A DNA stretch of 29,275 nucleotides from CAZWUZ01 sp964637655 [NCBI: uncultured bacterium] (GCA_964637655.1 CAZWUZ010000014.1:1-29275); one strand, 5' to 3'; shown: positions 14,659 to 23,041, counted from the first letter of the stretch. The notes: generated from the sequence alone by a model not told the origin. Numbers and translations: made by a program.

Positions 14659-16059
14659 ATGATACAGGCATGTGCGGCAATCGTGCTTGCCGCGGGCGAG
14701 TCGTCGCGGTTCAAATCGACCCTGCCCAAGGTGGCGCACCCGCTGGCGGGACGCCCCCTGCTCAACTACCTCACCGATACGCTGCAGCAGCTCGACCTGC
14801 AGCGGCGGGTGGTGGTGGTCGGGCACGGGAAGGAAACGGTGACGGCGCTGCTGCCGCCGGGCTTCGAGGCGGTGGTGCAGGCGGAACAGCGGGGGACGGG
14901 ACACGCGGCGGCGACCGCGCTGCGCGCGCTCGGTGACTATGCCGGGGACGTGCTCATCCTCTGCGGTGATGTGCCGCTGGTGAGCGTCGAGACGCTGCGC
15001 AAACTGCTTGATGTGCACCGCCAGGAACGCAACGGCGGCACGGTGCTGACCGTGCGCGTTACTGATCCGCATGGTCTCGGGCGCATCGTGCGCGATCGCG
15101 ACGGGCGGGTGCAGCGCATCGTCGAGGAAACCGACGCGCTGCCGCACGAGCGCGCCATCACCGAGATCAACACCGGCACCTACGTCTTCGCCGCGGCCCC
15201 GCTCGCCCGCCTGCTGCAGGCGCTGACCTGCGACAACGAGCAGGGTGAGTACTACCTGACCGACATCATCGAACTGCTGCTGCGGGAGGGGAGCGCGGTC
15301 GGCGCGGTCATCGCCGACGACCCGCTCGAGGTGACGGGCATCAACCACCGCGCTCACCTCGCGCAGATCGAGACGGTGCTGCGCGGGCGCATCAACACGG
15401 CGCTGATGCATGCCGGGGTGACGCTGATCGATCCCGCGTCGACCTACATCGCGGCGGACGTGCGCGTCGGCAGCGACACGGTCATCTGGCCGCAGACGGT
15501 GCTGACGGGCGGCACCGTCATCGGCAGCGGCTGCGTCATTCACGGTCCGACGCGCATCCACGACAGCGTTGTCGGCGACCGCTGCCGCATCGAAGCGTCG
15601 GTCATCAGCGGCGCGCAGGTCGGCGACGATACCACGGTCGGCCCCTTCGCCCACCTGCGTGCGGGAACGGTGCTGGCGGGGCGCAACCGCGTCGGCAACT
15701 TCGTCGAGACCAAGCAATTGACCGCAGGCACGGGGAGCAAAATGTCACACCTCGCCTACCTCGGTGACGCCACGCTCGGGCGCGACGTCAACATCGGCGC
15801 GGGGACCATCACCTGCAACTACGACGGGTTTGCCAAGCACCCGACGGTGATCGGCGACCGCGTCTTTGTCGGCAGCGACACGCAGCTGGTGGCCCCCGTT
15901 ACGGTGGGTGATGACGCGGTGATCGCGGCGGGCACGACGGTGACGCAGGATGTGCCGGCGGGGGCCCTCGCGCTGACCCGCACCCCGCAGGTGCACAAGG
16001 CGGATTATGCGGCGAAGCGGCGGCAGCGCCGTCAGGAGGATGGCAATGGAAGAGCGTAA
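14659..16059 (+). CDS. glmU: Bifunctional UDP-N-acetylglucosamine pyrophosphorylase / glucosamine-1-phosphate N-acetyltransferase
   Basis: 466 aa, as usual for GlmU. It acetylates glucosamine-1-phosphate and couples it to UTP to make UDP-GlcNAc for peptidoglycan and LPS. The N-terminal half is the uridyltransferase: IVLAAGESSRF, then PKVAHPLAGRPLL, QRGTGHAA and LILCGDVPLV with the metal Asp. The C-terminal half is a left-handed beta-helix of hexapeptide repeats with GNFVETK, HLAYLGDA and NIGAGTITCNYDG. The normal GTRMKS is ESSRFKS here, a mild variation. AAGGAG lies 7 bp before ATG 14659; the in-frame GTG 14638 directly after the tRNA is less likely. It overlaps prs by 14 bp. Confidence 0.96.
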   Translation: MIQACAAIVLAAGESSRFKSTLPKVAHPLAGRPLLNYLTDTLQQLDLQRRVVVVGHGKETVTALLPPGFEAVVQAEQRGTGHAAATALRALGDYAGDVLILCGDVPLVSVETLRKLLDVHRQERNGGTVLTVRVTDPHGLGRIVRDRDGRVQRIVEETDALPHERAITEINTGTYVFAAAPLARLLQALTCDNEQGEYYLTDIIELLLREGSAVGAVIADDPLEVTGINHRAHLAQIETVLRGRINTALMHAGVTLIDPASTYIAADVRVGSDTVIWPQTVLTGGTVIGSGCVIHGPTRIHDSVVGDRCRIEASVISGAQVGDDTTVGPFAHLRAGTVLAGRNRVGNFVETKQLTAGTGSKMSHLAYLGDATLGRDVNIGAGTITCNYDGFAKHPTVIGDRVFVGSDTQLVAPVTVGDDAVIAAGTTVTQDVPAGALALTRTPQVHKADYAAKRRQRRQEDGNGRA

Positions 16060-17014
16060 GGTGGCGGAACAGATGTATATCTTCTCGGGCAACGCGAACC
16101 GCGCGCTGGCGGAGGAGGTGGCCAACGGCTGCGGCACGACGCTGGGCGAGGCGAGCATCGTCCATTTCAGCGACGGCGAGATCAAGGTGCGCTACCCGCA
16201 GAGCATCCGCGCCGGCGACGTCTTCATCATCCAGCCGACCTGCAAACCGGTCAGCGACCACCTTATGGAACTGCTGATCATGATCGACGCGGCGGTGCGT
16301 GCGTCGGCCTCGCGGGTGACCGCGGTCATTCCCTACTTCGGCTACGCGCGGCAGGATCGCAAGGACGAACCGCGCGTGTCGATCACCGCCAAACTCGTTG
16401 CCAACCTGCTCACCACGGCGGGGGTGCATCGCCTGCTGACCCTCGACCTGCACGCGGGGCAGATCCAGGGGTTCTTTGACATCCCGGTCGACCACCTCTA
16501 CGGGGCGCCGGTGCTGGCGCAGTACTTCCGCGGTTTCGACAACCTCGTGGTGGTTTCGCCCGACGCCGGCGGGGTGCAGCGTGCCCGCGCCTTCGCCAAA
16601 ATCCTCGACGAGGCGCCGCTGGCGATCATCGACAAGCGCCGCCCGCGCGCCAATGTCGCCGAGGTGATGAATATCATCGGCGATGTCAGGGGGAAGCGCG
16701 CGGTGCTGGTGGACGACATCATTGACACGGCGGGGACCATCGTGCACGCGGCGGCTGCGCTCAAGGCGGCGGGCGCGGTCGAGGTCTACGCCTGCTGCTC
16801 GCACGGGGTCTTCTCGGGCCCGGCGCTCGAACGGATCGGCGGGTCGTGCCTGCAGAAGGTGGTGACCACCAACACGCTGCGGCACGAAGCGCTGCCGGCC
16901 AACATCGCGCAGCTGTCGGTGGCGCCGCTGCTGGCGGACGCGGTCATGCGCATCCACTCCGGGGCGTCGCTGTCGACGCTGTTTGCCGGGACGCGGCCGG
17001 CGGGTGAACGGTGA
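16046..17014 (+). CDS. prs: Ribose-phosphate pyrophosphokinase (PRPP synthetase)
   Basis: 322 aa. It makes 5-phosphoribosyl-1-pyrophosphate from ribose-5-phosphate and ATP for nucleotide, His and Trp synthesis. Key motifs: YIFSGNANRALAEEVA at the start, HFSDGEIKVRYPQSIRAGDV, the ATP-site PYFGYARQDRK, TLDLHAGQIQGFFD, VVSPDAGGVQRARAFA, the Lys of IIDKRRP, and the ribose-phosphate loop VLVDDIIDTAGTI. I choose ATG 16046 because AGGAGG ends 6 bp upstream and MEERKVAEQMYIFSG gives the normal family length. The glmU-prs order is a conserved pair in many bacteria. The usual ribosomal L25 and pth genes do not follow; an HU-like gene does. Confidence 0.96.
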   Translation: MEERKVAEQMYIFSGNANRALAEEVANGCGTTLGEASIVHFSDGEIKVRYPQSIRAGDVFIIQPTCKPVSDHLMELLIMIDAAVRASASRVTAVIPYFGYARQDRKDEPRVSITAKLVANLLTTAGVHRLLTLDLHAGQIQGFFDIPVDHLYGAPVLAQYFRGFDNLVVVSPDAGGVQRARAFAKILDEAPLAIIDKRRPRANVAEVMNIIGDVRGKRAVLVDDIIDTAGTIVHAAAALKAAGAVEVYACCSHGVFSGPALERIGGSCLQKVVTTNTLRHEALPANIAQLSVAPLLADAVMRIHSGASLSTLFAGTRPAGER

Positions 17015-17298
17015 AACGGAGCGACCTGGTCGCGCGCCTCGCGGCGCGCGGCGGCTGGACCGCGACCGAGGCGGCGCGCATGCTCGATGAGGTCATCGCG
17101 ACGCTGGCGGGCGGGTTGCGGACGGGGCGGCGCGCGGAACTGCGCGGCTTCGGTGTGTTCAGCGTCAAGCAGCGGGCGGAACGGCGCACGCGCGATATCA
17201 ACACCGGCGGCGAACTGCGCATTCGCGCCCACCGGACCGTGGCGTTTCGCGCCGGGCGCGAATTGCAGCAGCGGATCAACGCGGGGCCGCCATGCTGA
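17011..17298 (+). CDS. HU/IHF-family DNA-binding protein (first of two)
   Basis: 95 aa, GTG start overlapping the prs stop (GTGA). The fold pattern is clear: the N-terminal helices KRSDLVARLAARGGWTATEA and ARMLDEVIATLAGGLRTG, the core AELRGFGVFSVKQRAERRTR, then NTGGELRIRAHRTVAFRAGRE, where the beta-arm tip has GGELRI in place of the usual Gly-Pro/Asn-Pro pattern. The tip residue at which HU and IHF intercalate into DNA (normally Pro) appears to be changed, so DNA bending may be weaker. It probably compacts or bends DNA. A distinct HU/IHF paralogue lies 2 kb downstream in the same operon. Confidence 0.88.
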   Translation: MKRSDLVARLAARGGWTATEAARMLDEVIATLAGGLRTGRRAELRGFGVFSVKQRAERRTRDINTGGELRIRAHRTVAFRAGRELQQRINAGPPC

Positions 17299-17897
17299 CC
17301 GGCGCGGCGCTGCTCGGGATTGCCTATCTGCTCGGGGCGGTGCCGTGCGGCTACCTGCTCGGGCGCTACGTGTGGCATGTCGATATCCGCACGCAGGGAA
17401 GCCAGAATATCGGGGCAACCAATCTCGCGCGGGTGGTGGGCAGGCCGTGGGGGGGCGCGGCCTTTGCCGCGGCGTTCCTGCTTGATTTCGGCAAGGGGTA
17501 CCTCGCCGTGCTGCTGGTGCAGCTGCTGGCCCCGGGCAGGTGGGCGGAGTACGCGCAGGTGGCGGCGGCGCTGGCGGTCATCGTCGGGCACAACTGGACG
17601 GTTTTCCTCGGCTTCAAGGGGGGCAAGGGCGTGGCCACGTCGCTGGGCGTGCTGACCTGCCTCGCCCCGAAGGGGGCGGGCATCGCCCTGCTGGCCTTCC
17701 TCATCTGTTTCGGGGTGTCGCACATCATCTCACTCTCGTCCATTGCCGCGGCGGTGGTGCTGCCGCTGGCGGCGGCGTACCTGCGCCTGCGTCCGCCCGT
17801 GTTGCTCTTCGTGGCCCTGGCGGGCATCCTCGTCATCGTGCGGCATCGCGCCAATATCGGGCGCCTGCTGCGCGGTACGGAGAAGCGGATCTTCTGA
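17292..17897 (+). CDS. plsY: Acyl-phosphate:glycerol-3-phosphate acyltransferase PlsY
   Basis: 201 aa, a five-span inner-membrane protein. It transfers the acyl group from acyl-phosphate to glycerol-3-phosphate to make lysophosphatidic acid, the first step of phospholipid synthesis. Family motifs: GSQNIGATNLARVVGR (usually GSGNIGATN), LLDFGKGYLAV, and GHNWTVFLGFKGGKGVATSLG. ATG 17292 overlaps the HU-like stop by 7 bp. The end RGTEKRIF is followed by the TGATG overlap with the repeated mini-ORF, whose repeat units end with the similar RGTERRLL and RGTERQLC. gpsA, which makes its substrate glycerol-3-phosphate, follows. Confidence 0.95.
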   Translation: MLTGAALLGIAYLLGAVPCGYLLGRYVWHVDIRTQGSQNIGATNLARVVGRPWGGAAFAAAFLLDFGKGYLAVLLVQLLAPGRWAEYAQVAAALAVIVGHNWTVFLGFKGGKGVATSLGVLTCLAPKGAGIALLAFLICFGVSHIISLSSIAAAVVLPLAAAYLRLRPPVLLFVALAGILVIVRHRANIGRLLRGTEKRIF

Positions 17898-18035
17898 TGG
17901 TACCGGAAAGCGCTGCGCCGCCTGCTGGAACCCGCAGGCTGCGCGGCACGGAGAGGCGGCTCTTGATGGCACCGGAAAGCGCTGCGCCGCCTGCTGGAAC
18001 CCGCAGGCTGCGCGGCACGGAGAGGCAACTCTGCT
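17896..18035 (+). repeat. Tandem duplication at the plsY-gpsA junction, two units of about 70 bp
   Basis: Unit 1 is 17896-17964 (69 bp) and unit 2 is 17965-18035 (71 bp). They are nearly identical and each carries an imperfect palindrome of about 30 bp: GCGC-C-GCCTGC, loop TGGAACCC, GCAGGC-T-GCGC. Each unit starts GATGG(T/C)ACCG, the same bases that open gpsA at 18036. Each ends in a GCGCGGCACGGAGAGGC segment resembling the end of plsY. The repeat therefore looks built from the plsY-end/gpsA-start junction plus a REP-like hairpin. Confidence 0.85.
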
Positions 18036-18037
18036 GA
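17897..18037 (+). CDS. 46-aa mini-ORF of two 23-residue repeats, coupled to plsY and gpsA
   Basis: ATG 17897 overlaps the plsY stop by one base (TGATG), and its TGA (18035-18037) overlaps the gpsA ATG in the same way. The peptide is MVPESAAPPAGTRRLRGTER plus RLL, then the almost identical MAPESAAPPAGTRRLRGTER plus QLC. Both repeats keep the frame open. A GGAGAGG ribosome-like site lies at the end of each unit, and the second serves gpsA. Whether the peptide is functional is unknown; it may simply be the translated face of a duplicated palindromic repeat that keeps gpsA translationally coupled. I do not recognise the sequence. Confidence 0.4.
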   Translation: MVPESAAPPAGTRRLRGTERRLLMAPESAAPPAGTRRLRGTERQLC

Positions 18038-19020
18038 TGGCACCGTTGCTGGTGCTGGGGGGCGGCAGCTGGGGCACCGCGCTGGCGGCCCTGCTTGCCG
18101 CCCGCGGTCACGCGGTGGCGCTCTGGGAATACGACGCGGCGCGGCGCGCGGAACTGCGGCGCACGCGCGGGCATCGCGCGCTGGGTGCCCTGCGCCTGCC
18201 GGAGACGGTGACGCTGCTCGATGGACCGATAGCCGACGCGGCCGGGGTGGTGGTGGCGGTGCCGTCGCATACGGTGCGCGTGACCGCCACGCTCTTTGCC
18301 GCCGCCATCGCCGCGGCGCCGTGGACCGTGAGCGCGGCCAAGGGCGTCGAAGAGCAGACCTTCTGCCGCATGAGCGAAGTCATCGTGCAGGGGGCGGGCG
18401 TTGACGCGGCGCGCGTCGGGGCGCTGACGGGGCCGAGCCACGCGGAGGAGGTGGCGGCCGACCAGCCCACCTCGGTGGTGGCGGCGTTTTCCGCGCTGGT
18501 GCTGGCGCGCACGGTGCAGGAAGTGCTCAGCACGCCGCGTTTCCGCGTCTATGCCGCGGATGACCTGGCCGGGGCGGAATTCGGGGGCGCACTCAAAAAC
18601 GTGATCGCCATCGCCTCGGGGATTGCCGACGGGCTTGGCTGCGGTGACAATGCCCGCGCGGCCCTGATGACCCGCGGCCTGCGCGAGATGGTGCGTCTGG
18701 GGACCGCGCTCGGGGCGCGGGCGGAAACCTTTGCCGGGTTGTCGGGGATGGGCGACCTCATCGTCACCTGCACCAGCCGGCACTCGCGCAACCGCCGTCT
18801 GGGTGAGCTGCTCGGGCGCGGCCTGCCACTGGCGGCAGCCGCAGCGGAACTCGGCATGGTGGCGGAAGGGGTGCGCACCTGCGCGGCAGTGCACGCGCTG
18901 GCCGGGGCGCGCGGTCTCACGCTGCCGGTGACGGCCGAAGTACACGGCATTCTGTATGACGGGCAACCGCCGCGGGCGGCGGTGGAAAATCTGATGCGAA
19001 GGACGCTGGCTGATGAATGA
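18037..19020 (+). CDS. gpsA: NAD(P)H-dependent glycerol-3-phosphate dehydrogenase
   Basis: 327 aa, family length. It reduces dihydroxyacetone phosphate to sn-glycerol-3-phosphate, the substrate of PlsY. Motifs: the Rossmann loop VLGGGSWGTALAALLAARGH, the YDAARRAEL cofactor strand, VVVAVPSHTVR, SAAKGVEEQTF, GALTGPSHAEEVA, then the catalytic-lysine segment GGALKNVIAIASGIADGLG, TRGLREMVRLG, and AGLSGMGDLIVTCTS. ATG 18037 is chosen because the reading frame upstream of it only continues through the repeat and shadow sequence; GGAGAGG lies 11 bp before it. It overlaps the IHF-like gene by 8 bp. Confidence 0.95.
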   Translation: MAPLLVLGGGSWGTALAALLAARGHAVALWEYDAARRAELRRTRGHRALGALRLPETVTLLDGPIADAAGVVVAVPSHTVRVTATLFAAAIAAAPWTVSAAKGVEEQTFCRMSEVIVQGAGVDAARVGALTGPSHAEEVAADQPTSVVAAFSALVLARTVQEVLSTPRFRVYAADDLAGAEFGGALKNVIAIASGIADGLGCGDNARAALMTRGLREMVRLGTALGARAETFAGLSGMGDLIVTCTSRHSRNRRLGELLGRGLPLAAAAAELGMVAEGVRTCAAVHALAGARGLTLPVTAEVHGILYDGQPPRAAVENLMRRTLADE

Positions 19021-19321
19021 CCTCCCGGGCCCGGCGCTGACGCGGCGCGATTTGCAGCGCGCGCTGGTGCGGCTGGGCCTGCACGAAGCGCGGGCGCAGG
19101 ACATCGTCGGCTGGCTGCTCGACGAAATCGCCGCGGAACTGGCACGTTCCGGCAAGGTGGTCATCAGCGGCTTCGGCACGTTCCGTGTTGTGGCGCGGCG
19201 CGCGCGGCGCGCGCACAATCCGAAAACCGGCGTGGCGGTCAGCGTCCCGGCCAAGCGGGTGGTGACCTTTCAGGTCAGCCGCGAACTGAAGAAGACCTTC
19301 AATGGTTCCGGAGGTGCGTGA
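19013..19321 (+). CDS. HU/IHF-family DNA-binding protein (second of two)
   Basis: 102 aa. It reads as an IHF-alpha/HU type protein: [40 protein letters not shown], then [40 protein letters not shown] and RELKKTF. The conserved HNPKTG tip carries the Pro that intercalates into DNA, unlike the paralogue at 17011. It probably bends DNA in transcription, replication or recombination. It overlaps gpsA by 8 bp and the MerR-type gene by one base (TGATG). An IHF-like gene followed by a MerR-type gene is a recurrent pairing in several Gram-negative groups. Confidence 0.92.
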   Translation: MNDLPGPALTRRDLQRALVRLGLHEARAQDIVGWLLDEIAAELARSGKVVISGFGTFRVVARRARRAHNPKTGVAVSVPAKRVVTFQVSRELKKTFNGSGGA

Positions 19322-19638
19322 TGAGCGACCCGGTGCTGCCCGACAAACTGTTTTTCACCATCAAGGAAGCGGCGCAGCTGTGCGCGGTGGAACCGCATGT
19401 GCTGCGCTACTGGGAAAAGATGTTTCCGGAACTGGCGCCCGACAAGAGTGAGACGGGGCAGCGGGTCTACCGCCGGCACAATATCGAGCGGTTCCTGCAG
19501 GTGCGGCGCCTGCTCTACGAGGACGGGTTCACCATTGCCGGGGCGAAAAAGATGCTGCAGCAGCCGCCGGCAGTCGCTGACCGCGGTGAACTGCAGGCCA
19601 TACTCGAGGAAGTGCGCGCCATCCGCGCGCTGCTGTGA
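19321..19638 (+). CDS. MerR-family transcriptional regulator
   Basis: 105 aa. A winged-helix MerR DNA-binding domain covers about residues 11-78: [50 protein letters not shown] and [13 protein letters not shown]. The short C-terminus ([16 protein letters not shown]) is a dimerisation helix with no ligand or metal-binding domain. It thus belongs to the small MerR-like class with an unknown signal. ATG 19321 follows GGAGGTG; the preceding in-frame GTG 19318 is too near the SD. Its position inside a housekeeping operon, rather than divergent from a target, suggests global rather than local control. Confidence 0.9.
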   Translation: MSDPVLPDKLFFTIKEAAQLCAVEPHVLRYWEKMFPELAPDKSETGQRVYRRHNIERFLQVRRLLYEDGFTIAGAKKMLQQPPAVADRGELQAILEEVRAIRALL

Positions 19639-19649
19639 GGGAGGGGACC

Positions 19650-20546
19650 ATGTTTATCGCCTGTGAACAGTGCGGCACGGAACTGGATGTCTCCGGGTAC
19701 CGCCCGGGACAGAAGGGCAAGTGCCCCGAGTGCGGGGCACTGCTGGTGGTGCCGGCGGCGGCGGAGCGCCCGCCGCTGCGCGAGGTGCCGCCCCCCGCGC
19801 CGGAACCGGAACCCGAAGTCGAACCGGAACCGGAAGCTGAACCGGTCGCTGCTGCCGGGGAGAGCGGTGAGGAAGAGGACGTCCCGGCCGGCACTGCCGG
19901 GCATCAGCCGCTCTGGCTGGGGGTCGTGGTGCTGATTGTCGGGCTGATTATCGTTGCCGCGGCGTTCAATTACTTCTTCGGGAGCAGTGCGGAAACGCCG
20001 GCCACGGTGGCTGCCGGTACGGCCGATTCGCCTGCCGTCCTGCCGGTGCCGCTGGCCGGACAGACCGTTGCCGCGGTGCGCCCGGAAACGGCTGTTGTGC
20101 GCACTCCGGCGGCACCGGTGCGTCCGCCGGCCCCGGCGGCTGCACCCGCGCGCCCGACCCCGACTCCATCACCGGCGCCAGCGGCTGCACCGCCCGCCCC
20201 GGCACCGGCGGTGCGGCCGGCACCCGTTGCCCCGACGCCGGCGCCGCGCAGCAGCGGCACCATCACGGTGAAAATCCTCAATGCGACGGGCGTGGACGGG
20301 CTGGCGGCGGAACTGGAACGCAAGCTGGAACAGGCGAACCCGAACATCCGCGTCATTTCCGTCGGCACGCACGCCGGCGCGTCGGTGGAAACGGTCGTCT
20401 ACGACAAGCATTACCGCATGGAGGCGACGCAGACCGTCCAACGGGCGCTCGGGCTCGGGCGGGTGACGCAGAATCCCGACAATGACAACCGCTATCCCTA
20501 TGACGTGCTGGTGGTCATCGGCACGGACTACCTGCGGCAGCGGTAG
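19650..20546 (+). CDS. Zinc-ribbon, single-TM, LytR_C-domain protein
   Basis: 298 aa from ATG 19650 (GGGAGGGG just upstream). Residues 5-28 form a four-cysteine zinc ribbon (CEQC, then CPEC). An acidic Glu/Pro run (PEPEPEVEPEPEAEPV) leads to one transmembrane helix, about 89-111 (LWLGVVVLIVGLIIVAAAF). A Pro/Ala-rich spacer (about 140-200) then precedes a C-terminal LytR_C domain (about 203-298: TITVKILNATGVDGLAAELE, RYPYDVLVVIGTDYL). LytR_C domains lie outside the membrane in cell-envelope proteins. The layout implies a cytoplasmic zinc ribbon joined to a periplasmic domain, perhaps sensing or anchoring at the envelope. No catalytic LytR-CpsA-Psr domain is present. Confidence 0.8.
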   Translation: MFIACEQCGTELDVSGYRPGQKGKCPECGALLVVPAAAERPPLREVPPPAPEPEPEVEPEPEAEPVAAAGESGEEEDVPAGTAGHQPLWLGVVVLIVGLIIVAAAFNYFFGSSAETPATVAAGTADSPAVLPVPLAGQTVAAVRPETAVVRTPAAPVRPPAPAAAPARPTPTPSPAPAAAPPAPAPAVRPAPVAPTPAPRSSGTITVKILNATGVDGLAAELERKLEQANPNIRVISVGTHAGASVETVVYDKHYRMEATQTVQRALGLGRVTQNPDNDNRYPYDVLVVIGTDYLRQR

Positions 20547-20548
20547 CC

Positions 20549-21295
20549 ATGACGATGACTGCAGCGGCGGCCACCGGGTTCGACCTGGTGCTGCCGTTCT
20601 ACAACGAGGCGGCGGGCGCGGAGGAGACGGTGACGGCGCTGGCGACCGCGCTGGCCGCCGCCGGCGCCGACTACCACCTGGTGCTGGTCGACAACGGATC
20701 GCGTGACGGCACGGGCACCCTGCTTGCCCGCCTCGCGGCGGCCAACCCGCGGCTGCGGGTGGTGACCGTGCCGGTCAACCGCGGCTACGGGCACGGCATC
20801 CGGGCCGGGCTTGATGCCTGCACCGCGCCGGTTGCCGGCTGGCTCGACGGTGACGGGCAGGTGGCGCCGGACGACGTGCTGCGGGTCTGGCGCGCGCTCG
20901 GGCAGGGGGACGCGGACATCGCCAAGGCGCGGCGCATGACGCGGGGCGACACGCGCACGCGGCGCTTCGTTTCCCAGGTCTTCAACATCATGTTCCGCTG
21001 GCTGTTCGGCATCGAGTCGTTCGATCTCAATGCCAAGCCGAAATTCTTCCATACCCGCCTGCTGCGCGACCTGCGGCTGGTCGCCGACGACTGGTTCATC
21101 GATACGGAACTGATGATCAAGGCGGCGCGCCTCGGGTTGCGCTTAGTGACGGTGGATGTGCATTTCCTGACGCGGCCGGCGGGCGCATCGCATGTGCGCC
21201 TGGCGACAATCCGCGAATTTCTGGTGAATCTGCTGCGCTACCGCTGCGGCGGGCCGCTGCGGGCGTGGGCAAAGGAGCGAGCGCAATGCAAGTGA
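20549..21295 (+). CDS. Family 2 glycosyltransferase
   Basis: 248 aa, GT-A fold, family GT2 of the dolichol/polyprenyl-phosphate transferase type: FDLVLPFYNEAAGAEETV, LVLVDNGSRDGT, then VPVNRGYGHGIRAGLDACTA, and the metal-binding LDGDGQVAPDD. DWFIDTELMIKAARLGLRLV follows the usual DxE region. There is no clear C-terminal membrane helix pair, so it may act as a soluble or peripheral enzyme moving a sugar from an NDP donor to a lipid carrier. It stands directly before the CDP-glucose module. ATG 20549 lies 2 bp after the previous stop; ATG 20555 is an alternative. Confidence 0.88.
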   Translation: MTMTAAAATGFDLVLPFYNEAAGAEETVTALATALAAAGADYHLVLVDNGSRDGTGTLLARLAAANPRLRVVTVPVNRGYGHGIRAGLDACTAPVAGWLDGDGQVAPDDVLRVWRALGQGDADIAKARRMTRGDTRTRRFVSQVFNIMFRWLFGIESFDLNAKPKFFHTRLLRDLRLVADDWFIDTELMIKAARLGLRLVTVDVHFLTRPAGASHVRLATIREFLVNLLRYRCGGPLRAWAKERAQCK

Positions 21296-22062
21296 TCATT
21301 CTCTGCGGAGGGAAGGGAACGCGGCTGCACGAGGAAACGGGCACCCGCCCCAAGCCGCTGGTCGAGATCGGCGGCAAGCCCATTCTCTGGCATATCATGC
21401 AGGGGTATGCCGCGGCCGGGTACTCCGATTTCATCCTCTGCCTCGGCTATCTCGGGCATATGATCAAGGATTACTTCCTGCACTACGACGAGATGAACAG
21501 CGATTTCACCATCAGCCTCAAAACCCAGCAGCGGCGCATGCTCCGCCCGCACCGCGAAAACTGGAACGTCACGCTGGTCGATACCGGCCCGGAGACGCAG
21601 ACGGCGGAACGGCTGATGCGGGTGCTGCCGTATGTGAAGGGGCCGCGGGCGATGGTCACCTACGGCGACGGGGTGGCGGATGTCGACCTCAAGGCGCTGG
21701 TGAAGTTTCACCGGGCGCAGGGGCGGCTGGGGACGGTCACCGGGGTGCATCCCGTGTCGCGCTTCGGCGAACTGCAACTCAACGGCAATGTCGTCACCAC
21801 GTTTTCGGAGAAGCCGCAGGTGGATGACGGGTGGATCAACGGCGGCTTCTTCGTCTTCGAACGGAAATTTTTCACGCACTACCTGCAGGCGGGCGTGATG
21901 CTCGAACGCCAGCCGCTCGAACGGCTGGCGCAGGACCGGCAACTCGCCTTTTTCCGGCATGACGGGTTCTGGCGCTGCATGGATACCTACCGCGACTGGC
22001 AGTCGCTCAACGAACAGTACGCGCGCGGCGACGCGCCGTGGCTCAAGGGAGGAACGCGATGA
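21286..22062 (+). CDS. rfbF: Glucose-1-phosphate cytidylyltransferase
   Basis: 258 aa, the normal length. It makes CDP-glucose from glucose-1-phosphate and CTP, the entry to CDP-3,6-dideoxyhexoses and related sugars. Motifs: [50 protein letters not shown] (metal Asp), [18 protein letters not shown], and [15 protein letters not shown]. The GTRL...[16 protein letters not shown] and FWRCMDT segments mark it as the cytidylyl rather than thymidylyl type. AAGGAG lies 9 bp before ATG 21286, inside the end of the glycosyltransferase gene. The next gene is the matching dehydratase, overlapping by 4 bp. Confidence 0.95.
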   Translation: MQVIILCGGKGTRLHEETGTRPKPLVEIGGKPILWHIMQGYAAAGYSDFILCLGYLGHMIKDYFLHYDEMNSDFTISLKTQQRRMLRPHRENWNVTLVDTGPETQTAERLMRVLPYVKGPRAMVTYGDGVADVDLKALVKFHRAQGRLGTVTGVHPVSRFGELQLNGNVVTTFSEKPQVDDGWINGGFFVFERKFFTHYLQAGVMLERQPLERLAQDRQLAFFRHDGFWRCMDTYRDWQSLNEQYARGDAPWLKGGTR

Positions 22063-23039
22063 GCGCATTCTGGAAGAACCGCCGGGTCTTCGTTACCGGG
22101 GCCACCGGGCTGCTGGGCGGCTGGCTGACGAAAGCGCTGCTCGAACAGGCGGCGGAGGTGACGGTGCTGGTGCGCGACCGCGTGCCGGCCAGCAACCTGC
22201 AGCGCCTCGGTCTGGTTGACCGGGTGAACACGGTGCATGGCGACCTCGAGGACTACGACCTGCTCGAGCGCGCGCTCAACGAGTACGAGACTGACACGGT
22301 TTTCCATCTCGGGGCGCAGACCATCGTGCAGACGGCGAACCGCAACCCGCTCGGCACCTTCCGCGCCAACGTGGCGGGGACGTGGAACCTGCTCGAGGCG
22401 GCGCGGCGCAACGGCAAACTGGTGCAGCGCGTGCTCGTGGCGTCGAGTGACAAGGCCTACGGCACCGCCGATGTGCTCCCCTACGACGAGCAGACCCCGC
22501 TGCGCGGACAGCATCCCTACGACGTGTCGAAATCCTGCGCCGACCTCATCGCGCAGGCCTATGTCACGACGTACGGGCTGCCGGTCTGCGTGACCCGCTG
22601 CGGCAACCTGTTCGGCGGCGGCGACCTCAACTTCAACCGCATCGTGCCGGGGACCATCCGCTCGCTGCTTGACGGCGAACGCCCGGTGATCCGCAGCGAC
22701 GGTAAATTCCTGCGCGACTACATCTACGTCGAGGACGCGGCGGCGGGCTACCTGACCATCGCCGAACAGATGTCCCGCCCGGACGTGGCGGGCCAGGCGT
22801 TCAATCTCAGCTACGAACAGCCCCAGACGGTGCTCGCGCTGACGGAGCATATCACCCGGCTGGTCGGGCGCACTGACCTGCAGCCGGAGATCCGCAACGA
22901 GGCGTCGGGCGAGATCCGCGAGCAGCACCTGTCGGCGGCGAAAGCGAAGCGCCTGCTCGGCTGGCAGCCGCAGGTCGCTCTCGACGAGGGGTTGCGGCGC
23001 ACCATCGTCTGGTATCGCGACTGGCTGGCGGCGCACTGA
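22059..23039 (+). CDS. rfbG: Probable CDP-glucose 4,6-dehydratase
   Basis: 326 aa extended short-chain dehydrogenase: [19 protein letters not shown] (NAD loop), [27 protein letters not shown], the catalytic YDVSK, and [19 protein letters not shown]. It turns CDP-glucose into CDP-4-keto-6-deoxyglucose. The assignment rests on [24 protein letters not shown] and the NRIVPGTI segment, all typical of RfbG, and on the overlap with rfbF. It is slightly shorter than most RfbG proteins (about 355). An AGGA SD precedes ATG 22059. Confidence 0.88.
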   Translation: MSAFWKNRRVFVTGATGLLGGWLTKALLEQAAEVTVLVRDRVPASNLQRLGLVDRVNTVHGDLEDYDLLERALNEYETDTVFHLGAQTIVQTANRNPLGTFRANVAGTWNLLEAARRNGKLVQRVLVASSDKAYGTADVLPYDEQTPLRGQHPYDVSKSCADLIAQAYVTTYGLPVCVTRCGNLFGGGDLNFNRIVPGTIRSLLDGERPVIRSDGKFLRDYIYVEDAAAGYLTIAEQMSRPDVAGQAFNLSYEQPQTVLALTEHITRLVGRTDLQPEIRNEASGEIREQHLSAAKAKRLLGWQPQVALDEGLRRTIVWYRDWLAAH

Positions 23040-23041
23040 CC

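Noticed and set aside
17743-18036. N-terminal extension of gpsA through the repeats
   Set aside because: The extra 98 residues come from plsY in another frame and the duplicated repeat; the Rossmann motif starts directly after ATG 18037.
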